In this document: positions 1 through 8,323 of the stretch, in pieces
Layout: the number at the start of each line of letters is the position of its first letter
Numbering within the stretch: position 1 is the stretch's first letter
Assembly: GCA_934438135.1 (NCBI GenBank)
Contig: CAKSBP010000013.1
Coordinates: 1 to 64,000 of the forward strand
Length of the DNA stretch: 64,000 bases
DNA from: an uncultured Clostridium sp.
GTDB taxonomy: Bacteria; Bacillota; Clostridia; Lachnospirales; Lachnospiraceae
Direction: 5' to 3'
The notes under the pieces: generated by a model
Told to the model about the DNA's origin: nothing
Database searches by the model: none
The model's input: only the letters and a program-made list of their open reading frames with translations
Program-made: the position numbers and the translations under genes

Positions 1-82
1 CATCTGAATGTATTATAAATCACAAATAAAAAAGAAAGGAAATGTGATATTTAGCTTATATAAATATCATACAAGGATTCTC

Positions 83-1249
83 ATGAGCTATAAAATAGCA
101 GTTTTAACAGCAACAAGAGCAGAATATGGATTGTTACAGCCTATTATAAAGAAAATGCTGCAGGTACCGGAAATCAGCGTGAAAATCGTAGTTACTGGAG
201 CACATCTTTCACCAGAGTTTGGAGAGACCTATAAAGAAATTGAAAAGGATGGTCTTACAATTGATAAAAAGATAGAGATTCTTTTAAGTTCGGATACACC
301 AACTGCTGTTTCCAAAAGCATGGGTCTTGCTATGATTAGTTTTGCAGAGTATTTTGCAGAGAGCCAGCCGGATGCATTAATGATTCTTGGGGATCGGTAT
401 GAAACATTAGCGGTATGCTGTGCTGCAATGAATGCAAGAATTCCGATGATTCATTTGTATGGTGGTGAAACAACAGAAGGTGCCATAGATGAAGTGGTCC
501 GTCATGCAATTACAAAGATGAGTCATATTCACTTTACAAGTACCGAAGAATACAAAAATCGTGTAATCCAGATGGGAGAAGAACCGGAACGTGTCTTTTG
601 TGTTGGTGCCATGGGAGTGGAAAATGCACTACATATACCACTGCTTTCTAAAAAAGAGTTGGAAGAGAGCCTTAATTTTCGATTAGATAAGCCCTATGCA
701 GTAGTGACATTTCATCCAGTTACACTGGAGAAAAATACTGCCAGGCAACAGGCAGAGGAATTGATCCAGGCACTTTCTCATTTTAAAGATATGAAATTTA
801 TTATAACAAAGGCCAATGCAGATACAGAGGGACGAGTAATCAATCAGTTATTTGAAAAATTTTCTGCGGATTGTGAAAATGCCGTTCTTTTTGATTCTCT
901 TGGAATGAGGCGGTATTTGAGTGCTCTTAAGTATTCCAGCATGGTGATTGGAAATTCATCCAGTGGATTGTTAGAAGCACCATCTTTTCATATTGCTACA
1001 GTTAATATTGGAAGCAGACAAAAGGGAAGATTACAGGGAAAAACCGTTATAAACTGTGGTTCAAATGAGAAAGAAATTGTGGAAGCAATTATACTTGGAA
1101 AAACAGAAGCTTTTCAGAACGAGATAAAAGAAGAGTCAAATCCATATGGAGATGGCAACACATCTTCTAAAATTGTAGAAATATTGAGAAGCTTGATTCA
1201 AAAGGAAAGTATACGAGTAGAAAAAAAATTTTATGATATCAAGTGGTAA
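83..1249 (+). CDS. neuC: UDP-N-acetylglucosamine 2-epimerase (hydrolysing), NeuC/LegG-like
   Basis: The 388-residue protein matches the hydrolysing branch of UDP-HexNAc 2-epimerases, which release ManNAc-type sugars from UDP-GlcNAc-type substrates for sialic or legionaminic acid synthesis. Visible family landmarks are TATRAEYGLL near residue 9, GDRYE at 103-107, YGGETTEGAIDE at about 126-137 and GNSSSGLLEAP near the C-terminus. Length is normal for NeuC. I chose the ATG at 83 because AAGGA lies five bases upstream and the conserved N-terminal strand begins there; the frame stays open upstream to base 8 but that part looks non-coding. It leads a same-strand run with two oxidoreductases. NeuB- and NeuA-type partners are not in the window and would be expected to the left. 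Family is confident; the exact substrate (GlcNAc or a 4-modified sugar) is not. Confidence 0.85.
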   Translation: MSYKIAVLTATRAEYGLLQPIIKKMLQVPEISVKIVVTGAHLSPEFGETYKEIEKDGLTIDKKIEILLSSDTPTAVSKSMGLAMISFAEYFAESQPDALMILGDRYETLAVCCAAMNARIPMIHLYGGETTEGAIDEVVRHAITKMSHIHFTSTEEYKNRVIQMGEEPERVFCVGAMGVENALHIPLLSKKELEESLNFRLDKPYAVVTFHPVTLEKNTARQQAEELIQALSHFKDMKFIITKANADTEGRVINQLFEKFSADCENAVLFDSLGMRRYLSALKYSSMVIGNSSSGLLEAPSFHIATVNIGSRQKGRLQGKTVINCGSNEKEIVEAIILGKTEAFQNEIKEESNPYGDGNTSSKIVEILRSLIQKESIRVEKKFYDIKW

Positions 1250-1281
1250 GCAGACAGGAAACCTGTAAAGAGGAGGGCTAA

Positions 1282-2241
1282 ATGAATATTGCAGTAATTG
1301 GACTTGGTTCTATGGGAAAAAGAAGAATCCGGTTGTTAAAAGTAATAAAGCCAGACTGTAACATAATTGGGATTGATAGTAATAAGGAAAGAGTATGGAA
1401 TGCAGAGAGGGAATATGGTATTCATGGATGTCAGTCTCTCACAGAGGTAAAATGTGAAGTGGATTGTGTTTTTGTCTGTACATCTCCCAAATACCATGCT
1501 GGTCTTATCAGGGAAGGTTTATTGAGAGGCTGTCATGTATTTTCTGAAATTAATTTGATACAGGATATGTATGAATCCAATATAAAATTAGCCAAAGAAA
1601 AGGGGAAGGTACTCTTTCTTTCTTCTACGGCCTTATACAAGTCAGAAATGGAATACATAAAAAATAAGTTAGATGGGAAGCACAAAAACTCTATTTATCA
1701 ATATCATGTAGGGCAGTATTTGCCAGATTGGCATCCTTGGGATAATTTAAAAGAATTTTTTGTCAGTGATAAGAGAACAAATGGATGTAGAGAACTTCTA
1801 GCAATTGAACTGCCATGGATTGAGCATATATTTGGAAAGATTGAAGATGTTCATATAATAAAAAGGAAGCTTACTGATTTGGAACTGGATTTTCCAGATA
1901 GCTATATGATTCAGCTAGAACATAAGGGTGGTAATGCAGGCAGTATTTTGATTGACGTTGTGAGCAGAGAAGCAGTTAGAAAACTGGAAATTGTAAATGA
2001 GGATTTCTATTTAAGATGGGATGGTACACCAGATTCTTTATACGAGAAGGATAGTGGAGAACTGAAAGCAGTAGAGACTGGAAAGTATATACATGAGGAA
2101 GGATATGGAAATTTTATAAATGAATATGCGTATTTGAGAGAAATAGAAGAGTTCTTTTCTGTTATTCAGGGAAAAGAGCAGATATATGGATTTGAAGAGG
2201 ATTTAGAAACGATTGCTATTTTAGATAGAATTGAAAGTTGA
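1282..2241 (+). CDS. Gfo/Idh/MocA-family oxidoreductase lacking the EKP lysine
   Basis: This 319-residue protein starts with a Rossmann dinucleotide-binding loop, GLGSMG at residues 7-12, and has the Gfo/Idh/MocA layout of NAD-binding N-terminal half and alpha/beta C-terminal half. In this family an E-K-P motif after the fifth strand supplies the catalytic lysine. Here the matching site reads S-E-I-N-L (residues 88-92), so lysine is replaced by isoleucine at 90. The HPWDN segment near residue 152 could still belong to a sugar pocket. A ribosome binding site (GAGGAGG) precedes the ATG. The stop codon directly abuts the next gene, which is a second member of the same family, so the two are co-translated. 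It may be a non-catalytic partner or act on an unusual nucleotide sugar; no specific substrate can be assigned. Confidence 0.75.
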   Translation: MNIAVIGLGSMGKRRIRLLKVIKPDCNIIGIDSNKERVWNAEREYGIHGCQSLTEVKCEVDCVFVCTSPKYHAGLIREGLLRGCHVFSEINLIQDMYESNIKLAKEKGKVLFLSSTALYKSEMEYIKNKLDGKHKNSIYQYHVGQYLPDWHPWDNLKEFFVSDKRTNGCRELLAIELPWIEHIFGKIEDVHIIKRKLTDLELDFPDSYMIQLEHKGGNAGSILIDVVSREAVRKLEIVNEDFYLRWDGTPDSLYEKDSGELKAVETGKYIHEEGYGNFINEYAYLREIEEFFSVIQGKEQIYGFEEDLETIAILDRIES

Positions 2242-3201
2242 GTGGATGATTTGAAAATTTGTATGATTGGACTTGGTTCCATAGGACAGAGGCATCTTGG
2301 GAACGTAATAGCTGTTTTAGAACAGCGGGGAATTGCTTATCAGATAGATGCATTGAGGAGTGGGCATGGAAAAACGGATTTAAAATGGGATGATGTCTTA
2401 AAAAATCAATATCATAGCGTGGATGAGATGCCGGAGGATTATGACCTTATTTTTATTACAAATCCAACTTCTCTGCATTACGACATGATAAACAAGGTAG
2501 TACGGAAAACAAAGCACATGTTCATTGAAAAGCCGGTTTTTGATTCCTGTGATTATAATGTGGAGTCTATTGAAAGAAAACAGAATGGGATTTATTATGT
2601 GGCATGCCCATTGAGACATAAAAGCATTCTGAAATATGTAAAAGAGCAGATAGTGAGCCGGAAAAAAACAATTATGGCAAGAATATGGTCTACCTCTTAC
2701 TTACCAGACTGGAGAAAAGGGGTGGATTACACAAAGGTATATTCTGCCCAGAAGAAAATGGGTGGAGGCGTTACAAGGGATTTAATTCATGAATGGGATT
2801 ATGCCATAGACCTGTTTGGAACTCCACAGAAGGTATTTCAGGCTACAGGACATGTATCTAATCTGAAGATGGATTGTGAAGACGTGGCACTGTATATTGC
2901 CAAATATCCAGAGATGCTGCTGGAAATGCATTTGGATTATATTGGACAAAAAACAGAGAGAATTCTTCAGATTTTTACAAATCAGGAACGAATTGATGTA
3001 GACTTGATAAATAATACAATTTTAGAGTATAGAAATAATGAGCTTGTGGACAAAATGCAGTTTCCAAACGAGGATATTTACAGGAATGAAATGGAGTATT
3101 TCATAGACTGTCTGGAAGGAAAAACGGAAAATATCAATACAATGGAGCATGCATATCAGACATTAAAAACTGCAACACAAGAGGAATCTTCAGTTGAATA
3201 A
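2242..3201 (+). CDS. Gfo/Idh/MocA-family oxidoreductase
   Basis: A 319-residue NAD(P)-dependent oxidoreductase with GLGSIG at about residues 10-15 and an intact E-K-P motif (FIEKPVFD), the family's catalytic-lysine site. The segment GGGVTRDLIHEWDYAIDLFG matches the helix carrying conserved Asp/His residues in this family. The GTG start follows the preceding stop with no gap; a TTG nine bases downstream is the alternative. It probably acts with the preceding paralogue and the NeuC-like epimerase on a nucleotide sugar or free sugar destined for the surface glycan. It ends 18 bases before the 3' end of the convergent NeuD-like gene. The specific reaction is unknown. Confidence 0.8.
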   Translation: MDDLKICMIGLGSIGQRHLGNVIAVLEQRGIAYQIDALRSGHGKTDLKWDDVLKNQYHSVDEMPEDYDLIFITNPTSLHYDMINKVVRKTKHMFIEKPVFDSCDYNVESIERKQNGIYYVACPLRHKSILKYVKEQIVSRKKTIMARIWSTSYLPDWRKGVDYTKVYSAQKKMGGGVTRDLIHEWDYAIDLFGTPQKVFQATGHVSNLKMDCEDVALYIAKYPEMLLEMHLDYIGQKTERILQIFTNQERIDVDLINNTILEYRNNELVDKMQFPNEDIYRNEMEYFIDCLEGKTENINTMEHAYQTLKTATQEESSVE

Positions 3202-3219
3202 TTATGAAATTGTTTATAG

Positions 3220-3864
3220 TTAGGATAAAAACTTAATTGGTTTTGCAGGCACTCCAACTGCGGTGCAGTTGGCAGGAATATCGTCCACCACAACGGCGCC
3301 TGCACCGATAGTGGTGTTTCTGCCGATGATTTTTCCCTGAATAACAGTAGAAGAAATCCCTAGATAGGAAAGGGAATGAATATGTACATTACCTGCCACA
3401 TTTGTACCAGGTGAAACCGTAACAAAGGAATCCAAAATGCAGTCATGGCTTATGGTACAATCTAAATTGAGAACAACAAAATCCGATATTTGAATATTTA
3501 CAGTCAGAATGCACCCTGCACAGATAATATTTCCAATTCCAAGTGTAATGCGGTTTGAATCAATAACACTGGGGTCAATAAGATTCGGAAACGTTAAATT
3601 CGGATTAATCTTAAATTTCTGATATAGAATTTCTCTTATATGTCCTGACCCAATGGAAATGGCAACTGCTAATTGTTTTGGATAGTGTATGAGAAAATCA
3701 TTTCCACCAATAACAGGAATGCCATTTACAATGCTTCCAACAGCTAGCTGTTCGTCAACGAACCCTAGGAGATGGTAGGTTGGAACTGTTTTATTAATCC
3801 TTTCTATTAAAAACTGAACTTCTCTGGCACAGCCGCCAGCACCAATAATTACGATATCTTTCAT
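3220..3864 (-). CDS. NeuD/PglD-like sugar O/N-acyltransferase
   Basis: A 214-residue protein of the NeuD/PglD type. The N-terminal Rossmann-like part (KDIVIIGAGGCAREVQF) binds the sugar nucleotide, and a C-terminal left-handed beta-helix of hexapeptide repeats (ICAGCILTVN, TNVAGNVHI, IGAGAVVVDDI) binds acetyl-CoA. It ends with the VGVPAKPIKFL tail typical of the family. I prefer the ATG at 3864; an in-frame TTG at 3885 would add seven residues. The gene lies on the minus strand inside a plus-strand cluster, so it is transcribed separately. In sialic or legionaminic acid and bacillosamine pathways such enzymes acetylate an amino or hydroxyl group of the sugar. Family is clear, substrate is not. 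Confidence 0.85.
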   Translation of the reverse strand: MKDIVIIGAGGCAREVQFLIERINKTVPTYHLLGFVDEQLAVGSIVNGIPVIGGNDFLIHYPKQLAVAISIGSGHIREILYQKFKINPNLTFPNLIDPSVIDSNRITLGIGNIICAGCILTVNIQISDFVVLNLDCTISHDCILDSFVTVSPGTNVAGNVHIHSLSYLGISSTVIQGKIIGRNTTIGAGAVVVDDIPANCTAVGVPAKPIKFLS

Positions 3865-4059
3865 AAGTGTTTCACAGCCCTTCAATATTTGTAGGAACGG
3901 ATTAACGAACCTGATAATTCTATATTCAGTTTAAACACTTTTTTAGTAGAATGCAATATGTATTTTCTTTTCAGAAATAGTATGGTATAAATTTGTTTAT
4001 TCTGTTTGTCGATATATATTATTATAAACAGGGAAGAACATGGAAAGAAGGACAGATAG

Positions 4060-4563
4060 ATGCAGAAAAAGAGGAAAAAGGTTATGGAAAATCAAAAAAG
4101 CAGCTTTCAGATAGAACTGAAACAGTTGTTTTCTCAGAAGATAAAAGAGGCAGAGGAAGGAAAGCATTTATGGCAGACACTTCAGAAAGAATATGTGCTG
4201 ACGGATACTTCTTATATTATTCTGCTGCCATGTGCTCATCGAGATTATACCAGTGTCTTACATGCATATCTGGAAAGATTCATCAAAAAAAAGAATTGTG
4301 AAAAAATACTTTTATTATCCGTAACTAATATGATATATTCTTTTGCAGATCAGGAATGTGTTGTTTATCAAAAGATAATTACAAGAAAAGAAGCAGAAGA
4401 GTTAATGCAGCTGTATTCTTTTTATGAGTTTACTTCTAATTTTATTATAGTTTCATTAACGGAGCCTGCTGGAAGACAGGGTGAATATCTGGTAAATAGC
4501 AAGTATCTTACAGAGGATGAGGCAATTGGGGCAGTTGCTTTTGAACTGTATCAGGATGTATAA
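4060..4563 (+). CDS. Hypothetical protein in glycan cluster
   Basis: A 167-residue protein I do not recognise. It has no signal peptide or membrane segment. The N-terminal 45 residues are charged and probably helical; the rest alternates hydrophobic strands (YIILLPCAHRDYTSVL, KILLLSVTNMIYSF, NFIIVSLTEPAGRQGEYL) with helices, suggesting a small alpha/beta fold. Two starts are plausible: ATG 4060 after GAAGGA, or ATG 4084 after GAGGAAAAAGG, giving 159 residues. It lies 20 bases upstream of the nucleotidyltransferase-kinase gene on the same strand and is likely co-transcribed with it. A role in sugar-phosphate metabolism is guilt by association only. Confidence 0.6.
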   Translation: MQKKRKKVMENQKSSFQIELKQLFSQKIKEAEEGKHLWQTLQKEYVLTDTSYIILLPCAHRDYTSVLHAYLERFIKKKNCEKILLLSVTNMIYSFADQECVVYQKIITRKEAEELMQLYSFYEFTSNFIIVSLTEPAGRQGEYLVNSKYLTEDEAIGAVAFELYQDV

Positions 4564-4582
4564 ATTAAAAATGGAGGAAGAT

Positions 4583-6082
4583 ATGAGCGATTATATTATT
4601 GTACAGGCTGGAGGAAAGGGAACTAGAATGGAACACTTAACAGCAAATAAACCCAAAGCATTGGTTCCTGTAAATAATCTGCCAATGCTGTTTCATTTGT
4701 TTCGTAAATACCCAGATAAAAAATTTGTGATAATTGGTGATTACAAATATGATGTACTACATAAATATCTGCAGTGTTTTGCAGAAACGGAATATCTGAT
4801 GGTAAATGCAGATGGAAAGAAAGGAACCTGTGCAGGATTAAAAAAAGCATTGGCTTTGCTGCCGGAAAAGAAGAGCTTTATGCTTATCTGGTCAGATTTA
4901 ATTCTTTCTGATTCTTTTGAAATGCCGGAAGAGAATGAAAATTTTGTTGGTTTATCTGGTGATTTCCGATGCCGATGGAGTTATGAGAATGGAGAATTTA
5001 AAGAAGAACCATCAGTGGAACGTGGGGTAGCCGGGCTCTTTATATTTAAAGGAAAGGAAGAAATTGAAGACGTACCGGAAGAAGGAGAGTTTGTACGCTG
5101 GCTCGGGCAGAAGGAACGGAAGTTAAAAGAAATTATCTTGGAAAAGACAAAAGAGTACGGCATTCTGGATGAATATAAAAAACTGCCGGAAAGCAAATGC
5201 CGCCCTTTTAACAAAATGACAGTAGAGGGAGAACGGATCATAAAAGAGGGCATTGATGACCAGGGACGAAAACTGGCAGTCAAGGAGCAGGAATGGTATC
5301 AGTTTGTTGAAAAATTAGGATATAAAAGAATACCGAAGATTTACTCCTATCAGCCGTTTACTATGGAAAAAATACAGGGAAGAAATATATATGAATATAA
5401 AAACAGAACGTTTCAGGAGAAAAAGAAAATTGTCAAAAGTATTGTAGATGCACTGAAAGAACTGCATTCACTGGGAACCTGTGAGACAGATATGTTTAGT
5501 ATGCATGAGAATTATGTAGATAAAACATTTGAACGAATTGATAAAGTACGTAATCTGATTCCATTTGCCAATGAAAGAGAAATCATGATTAATGGAAGAA
5601 AGTGCAGAAATGTATTTTATTATCGAGATGAATTAGAAGACAGGCTCAACCGCCTGAAAGCAAAAAACTTTTGTATTCTGCATGGAGACTGCACATTTTC
5701 CAATATGATGCTTAGAAATGATACAGAAGCAGTACTGATTGATCCAAGAGGATACTTTGGAAAGACCAGAATGTATGGGGATGTGGCATATGACTGGGCA
5801 AAATTATATTATTCGATTGCAGGAAACTACGATCAGTTTAATGTAAAAAATTTTTCGTTAGATATTATGGATGAGGAAATTCGTTTGAAGATTGAGTCAA
5901 ATGGTTTTGAAGATGTCGAAGATTATTTTTTTGAACTGACAGCGGAGGAAGCCGATAGAGAGTCCATTCAGTTGATTCATGCAGTTATCTGGCTTTCATT
6001 GACGACCTATGCATGGGAAGATTATGATTCTATATGTGGAGCTTTTTATAATGGATTGTATTATCTGGAGGGAGTATTATGA
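4583..6082 (+). CDS. Fused nucleotidyltransferase - aminoglycoside/choline-kinase-like phosphotransferase
   Basis: A 499-residue two-domain protein. Residues 1-220 form a sugar-nucleotidyltransferase domain with the signature QAGGKGTRM (8-16) and the lysine-containing NKPKALVPV. Residues about 230-499 form an APH/choline-kinase-like domain with the catalytic loop HGDCTFSN (His367, Asp369) and the metal-binding DPRG (Asp387). I chose ATG 4583 because GGAGG lies just upstream and the nucleotidyltransferase strand starts there. The 3' end overlaps the SIS gene by four bases (ATGA). With the SIS isomerase and HAD phosphatase this looks like a compact module for phosphorylating and nucleotide-activating a sugar or small alcohol. 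LicC/LicA-type phosphocholine activation is an alternative, but no choline importer is seen. Domain calls are firm; the substrate is unknown. Confidence 0.8.
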   Translation: MSDYIIVQAGGKGTRMEHLTANKPKALVPVNNLPMLFHLFRKYPDKKFVIIGDYKYDVLHKYLQCFAETEYLMVNADGKKGTCAGLKKALALLPEKKSFMLIWSDLILSDSFEMPEENENFVGLSGDFRCRWSYENGEFKEEPSVERGVAGLFIFKGKEEIEDVPEEGEFVRWLGQKERKLKEIILEKTKEYGILDEYKKLPESKCRPFNKMTVEGERIIKEGIDDQGRKLAVKEQEWYQFVEKLGYKRIPKIYSYQPFTMEKIQGRNIYEYKNRTFQEKKKIVKSIVDALKELHSLGTCETDMFSMHENYVDKTFERIDKVRNLIPFANEREIMINGRKCRNVFYYRDELEDRLNRLKAKNFCILHGDCTFSNMMLRNDTEAVLIDPRGYFGKTRMYGDVAYDWAKLYYSIAGNYDQFNVKNFSLDIMDEEIRLKIESNGFEDVEDYFFELTAEEADRESIQLIHAVIWLSLTTYAWEDYDSICGAFYNGLYYLEGVL

Positions 6083-6672
6083 AATATTTTGAAGAGGAGT
6101 TAAGAATCATATCGGACTCGATTCACAGTATGGACGATTCGCTGTTCGAACAACTGGTAGAGGAATCAACAGAAACTATTAAAAACGGACATAAACTGAT
6201 TGCATCTGGACTAGGAAAAAATGTTCCTATTTGTGAGAAGTTTGTAGGGAGTCTTGTGTCACTGGGGTTGGATGCTTATTTTTTACATACCAATTCTGCG
6301 GTTCATGGAGATATGGGAATTGTAAAGAAAGGGGATTTAGTAATCCTCTTGACAAAGAGCGGGGAAACGAAAGAATCCATTTATCTTGCAAAGCTGCTTT
6401 TGGAACGGGGAATAAACCTTTGGCTGCTTACATTTGAAGAAGAGAGTACACTTAGCAGAATGATTCCCAAATCCTTGAAATTAAATCTGGAACATGAGTG
6501 TGATATGTGGAATATTATGCCGAATAATTCTACTACGTTAAATCTGATTGTACTTCAAGGAGTAGCAATGAATTTAGCAAGAAAACTGGATATTCCGATT
6601 GAACAATTTAAGAGAAACCACCCAGGTGGTCATATCGGACAGCTGCTTCAGGATGAGGTATTGTGCAAATGA
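6079..6672 (+). CDS. SIS-domain sugar-phosphate isomerase (KdsD/GutQ-like, no CBS domains)
   Basis: A 197-residue single-domain SIS protein. It tracks the arabinose-5-phosphate isomerase family: GLGKNVPICEKF near residue 44, a VHGDMGIVKKGD segment, LLTKSGETKE as the phosphosugar-binding loop, PNNSTTLN, and the closing RNHPGGHIGQLL. KdsD enzymes usually carry two C-terminal CBS domains; these are absent here. The gene overlaps its upstream neighbour by four bases and its downstream neighbour by an ATGA, so translation is coupled. Together with the HAD phosphatase and kinase-nucleotidyltransferase it probably processes a phosphorylated sugar for the glycan. GmhA-like sedoheptulose-7-phosphate isomerisation is the main alternative. 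Confidence 0.8.
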   Translation: MKYFEEELRIISDSIHSMDDSLFEQLVEESTETIKNGHKLIASGLGKNVPICEKFVGSLVSLGLDAYFLHTNSAVHGDMGIVKKGDLVILLTKSGETKESIYLAKLLLERGINLWLLTFEEESTLSRMIPKSLKLNLEHECDMWNIMPNNSTTLNLIVLQGVAMNLARKLDIPIEQFKRNHPGGHIGQLLQDEVLCK

Positions 6673-7055
6673 AGCAGTCAAATGAGATAAAAACAGTATC
6701 TGCACTTGGGAAGACGTGGATATTGGATTTGGATGGAACCATTGTAAAGCACAATGGATATAAAATAGATGGAAAGGATTCCCTGCTTCCTGGTGTAGAA
6801 AAACTTTTATCACAGATTGCGCCACAGGATATGGTTATCTTTGTTACATCAAGAAAAAGTGAGTATGCCGATTTGACGGAGAAGTTTTTAGAGGAGTGTC
6901 ATATTCGGTTTGATCAGATTATTTATAATGCACCTTATGGAGAACGAATTCTGATTAATGACAGAAAACCATCTGGTCTCTCCATGTCAATCGGAATTAA
7001 TACAAATAGGGATGAAGCCTGTAATATGGTGTTTGAGGTGGATGAAAACTTATGA
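6669..7055 (+). CDS. HAD-family phosphatase, small capless type
   Basis: A 128-residue HAD-superfamily protein with the nucleophile motif DLDGTIVK, motif II in FVTSRKSEY (Ser/Thr contact) and the acidic motif LINDRKPSGLS near the C-terminus. It is short and lacks an obvious cap domain, resembling the small phosphatases of capsule clusters that act on sugar phosphates. ATG 6669 overlaps the SIS stop codon (ATGA), and its own stop overlaps the next start in the same way, so it is locked into the operon. The substrate is probably the product of the adjacent isomerase or kinase. A polynucleotide-kinase-type activity is unlikely given the context. Confidence 0.8.
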   Translation: MKQSNEIKTVSALGKTWILDLDGTIVKHNGYKIDGKDSLLPGVEKLLSQIAPQDMVIFVTSRKSEYADLTEKFLEECHIRFDQIIYNAPYGERILINDRKPSGLSMSIGINTNRDEACNMVFEVDENL

Positions 7056-8311
7056 TTGCATATCAGTTAAAAGAAATGCAGAACAATTTGGATAAAATGT
7101 ATCTTAACAATATGTTCTTTGGAAGAAAGATTATTGTATTTGGAAGTAATGAGCCGGCAGAATGCATTACTCATTACTTAGAGAAGAAGCAGATTCAAGT
7201 CAGCGCTTATGTGGATAATAATAAAAAGAAGCAGGGGACGCAGATAAAATCCATTCCGGTTTTTGCACCGGAGGAATGTTTATGTCCTTTTCAGTCAGAA
7301 TGCCTGATTTTAATTGCTTCTAAATATTATGAAGAAATGAGACGTCAGCTGGCTGGCATGGGATATGTGGAAAATAAGCAGGTTTTTCAGCTTGTTCATA
7401 TGAATCAGAATAGCAGTTTTTCTTTAGCGGATGATGTATTTATGGAACGAAAAAGCTATATACAACAGGGTTTGGAGCTATTAGCAGGAATAACGGAAAA
7501 ATGGGGACAGCATAAAATTTTTATCTGTCCTTATCCTGCACTTGGTGATGTGTATCTTGCAGGAGGATACATAAAGGCCTATTGCAAAAAACATAAAATC
7601 CAATCCTTTGTTATGGTTGTGACTTCCAAAGCATGTGGAAAAGTACTGAAACTATTTGAAATCGAGAATATTTGTGTGAAGACAGTAAAAGAAACAGAAT
7701 GTCTGGTACAGACGTGTATTTTCTTAGGATTAGAGAAATGTAATGTGAAAATACTTCATCAGCGTTTTCCATATACATCCCGCATTGGTGCCTGCGGTAA
7801 TTATAAAGGAATCGATTTTAATACACTGTTTGCATCAGGAATTTTTGGACTAAAGAAGACAGACTTTCAAAAACCTCAGAAGAAATCAGATGTTGAGATG
7901 GTAAAACAGTTATTTGAACAATATCACTTGAAGAAAGGAAAAACAGTAGTCCTTGCACCTTATGCGAATACGGTAGCAGCACTGCCAGAGAAATTCTGGT
8001 CTGATATTGTGAAGAAATATCAGAGTATGGATTATACCATTGTTACAAATAGTTCTGGAGAACAAGAACCAGCAGTGTCAGGAACAAAGGCTTTATTTGT
8101 ACCAATTGAACTGATAATTACATTTGTAGAGTATGCAGGTACTTTTATTGGGTTAAGAAGCGGTTTGTGTGATTTAATTGAAAGTGCAGAAGCAAAAAAA
8201 GTAATTTATTATCCCAGAAGGGTTTACCAGTGTGGTGCAATGATCGATTTCTACGGATTAAAGGCAATGGGATTTGACGGAAATCTGGAAGAAATAGAAT
8301 TAGAAGTGTAG
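7052..8311 (+). CDS. Rossmann-like domain fused to GT9-like glycosyltransferase
   Basis: A 419-residue protein with two parts. Residues 20-110 form a small Rossmann-like unit (KIIVFGSNEPAECI, then AYVDNNKKKQG and CLILIASKYYEEM) of the kind found at the N-terminus of PglD or fused to glycosyltransferases. Residues 150-419 resemble GT9/heptosyltransferase folds: CPYPALGDVYLAGGYI at the start, VVLAPYANTVAALPEKFW as the nucleotide-side loop and TFIGLRSGLCDLIESA as the conserved GxRSG segment. No signal peptide, so it is cytosolic or membrane-associated. Its start overlaps the phosphatase stop. It probably transfers the sugar made by the preceding genes. Assignment to GT9 is by pattern only. Confidence 0.65.
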   Translation: MIAYQLKEMQNNLDKMYLNNMFFGRKIIVFGSNEPAECITHYLEKKQIQVSAYVDNNKKKQGTQIKSIPVFAPEECLCPFQSECLILIASKYYEEMRRQLAGMGYVENKQVFQLVHMNQNSSFSLADDVFMERKSYIQQGLELLAGITEKWGQHKIFICPYPALGDVYLAGGYIKAYCKKHKIQSFVMVVTSKACGKVLKLFEIENICVKTVKETECLVQTCIFLGLEKCNVKILHQRFPYTSRIGACGNYKGIDFNTLFASGIFGLKKTDFQKPQKKSDVEMVKQLFEQYHLKKGKTVVLAPYANTVAALPEKFWSDIVKKYQSMDYTIVTNSSGEQEPAVSGTKALFVPIELIITFVEYAGTFIGLRSGLCDLIESAEAKKVIYYPRRVYQCGAMIDFYGLKAMGFDGNLEEIELEV

Positions 8312-8323
8312 AAAGGAAAACTA

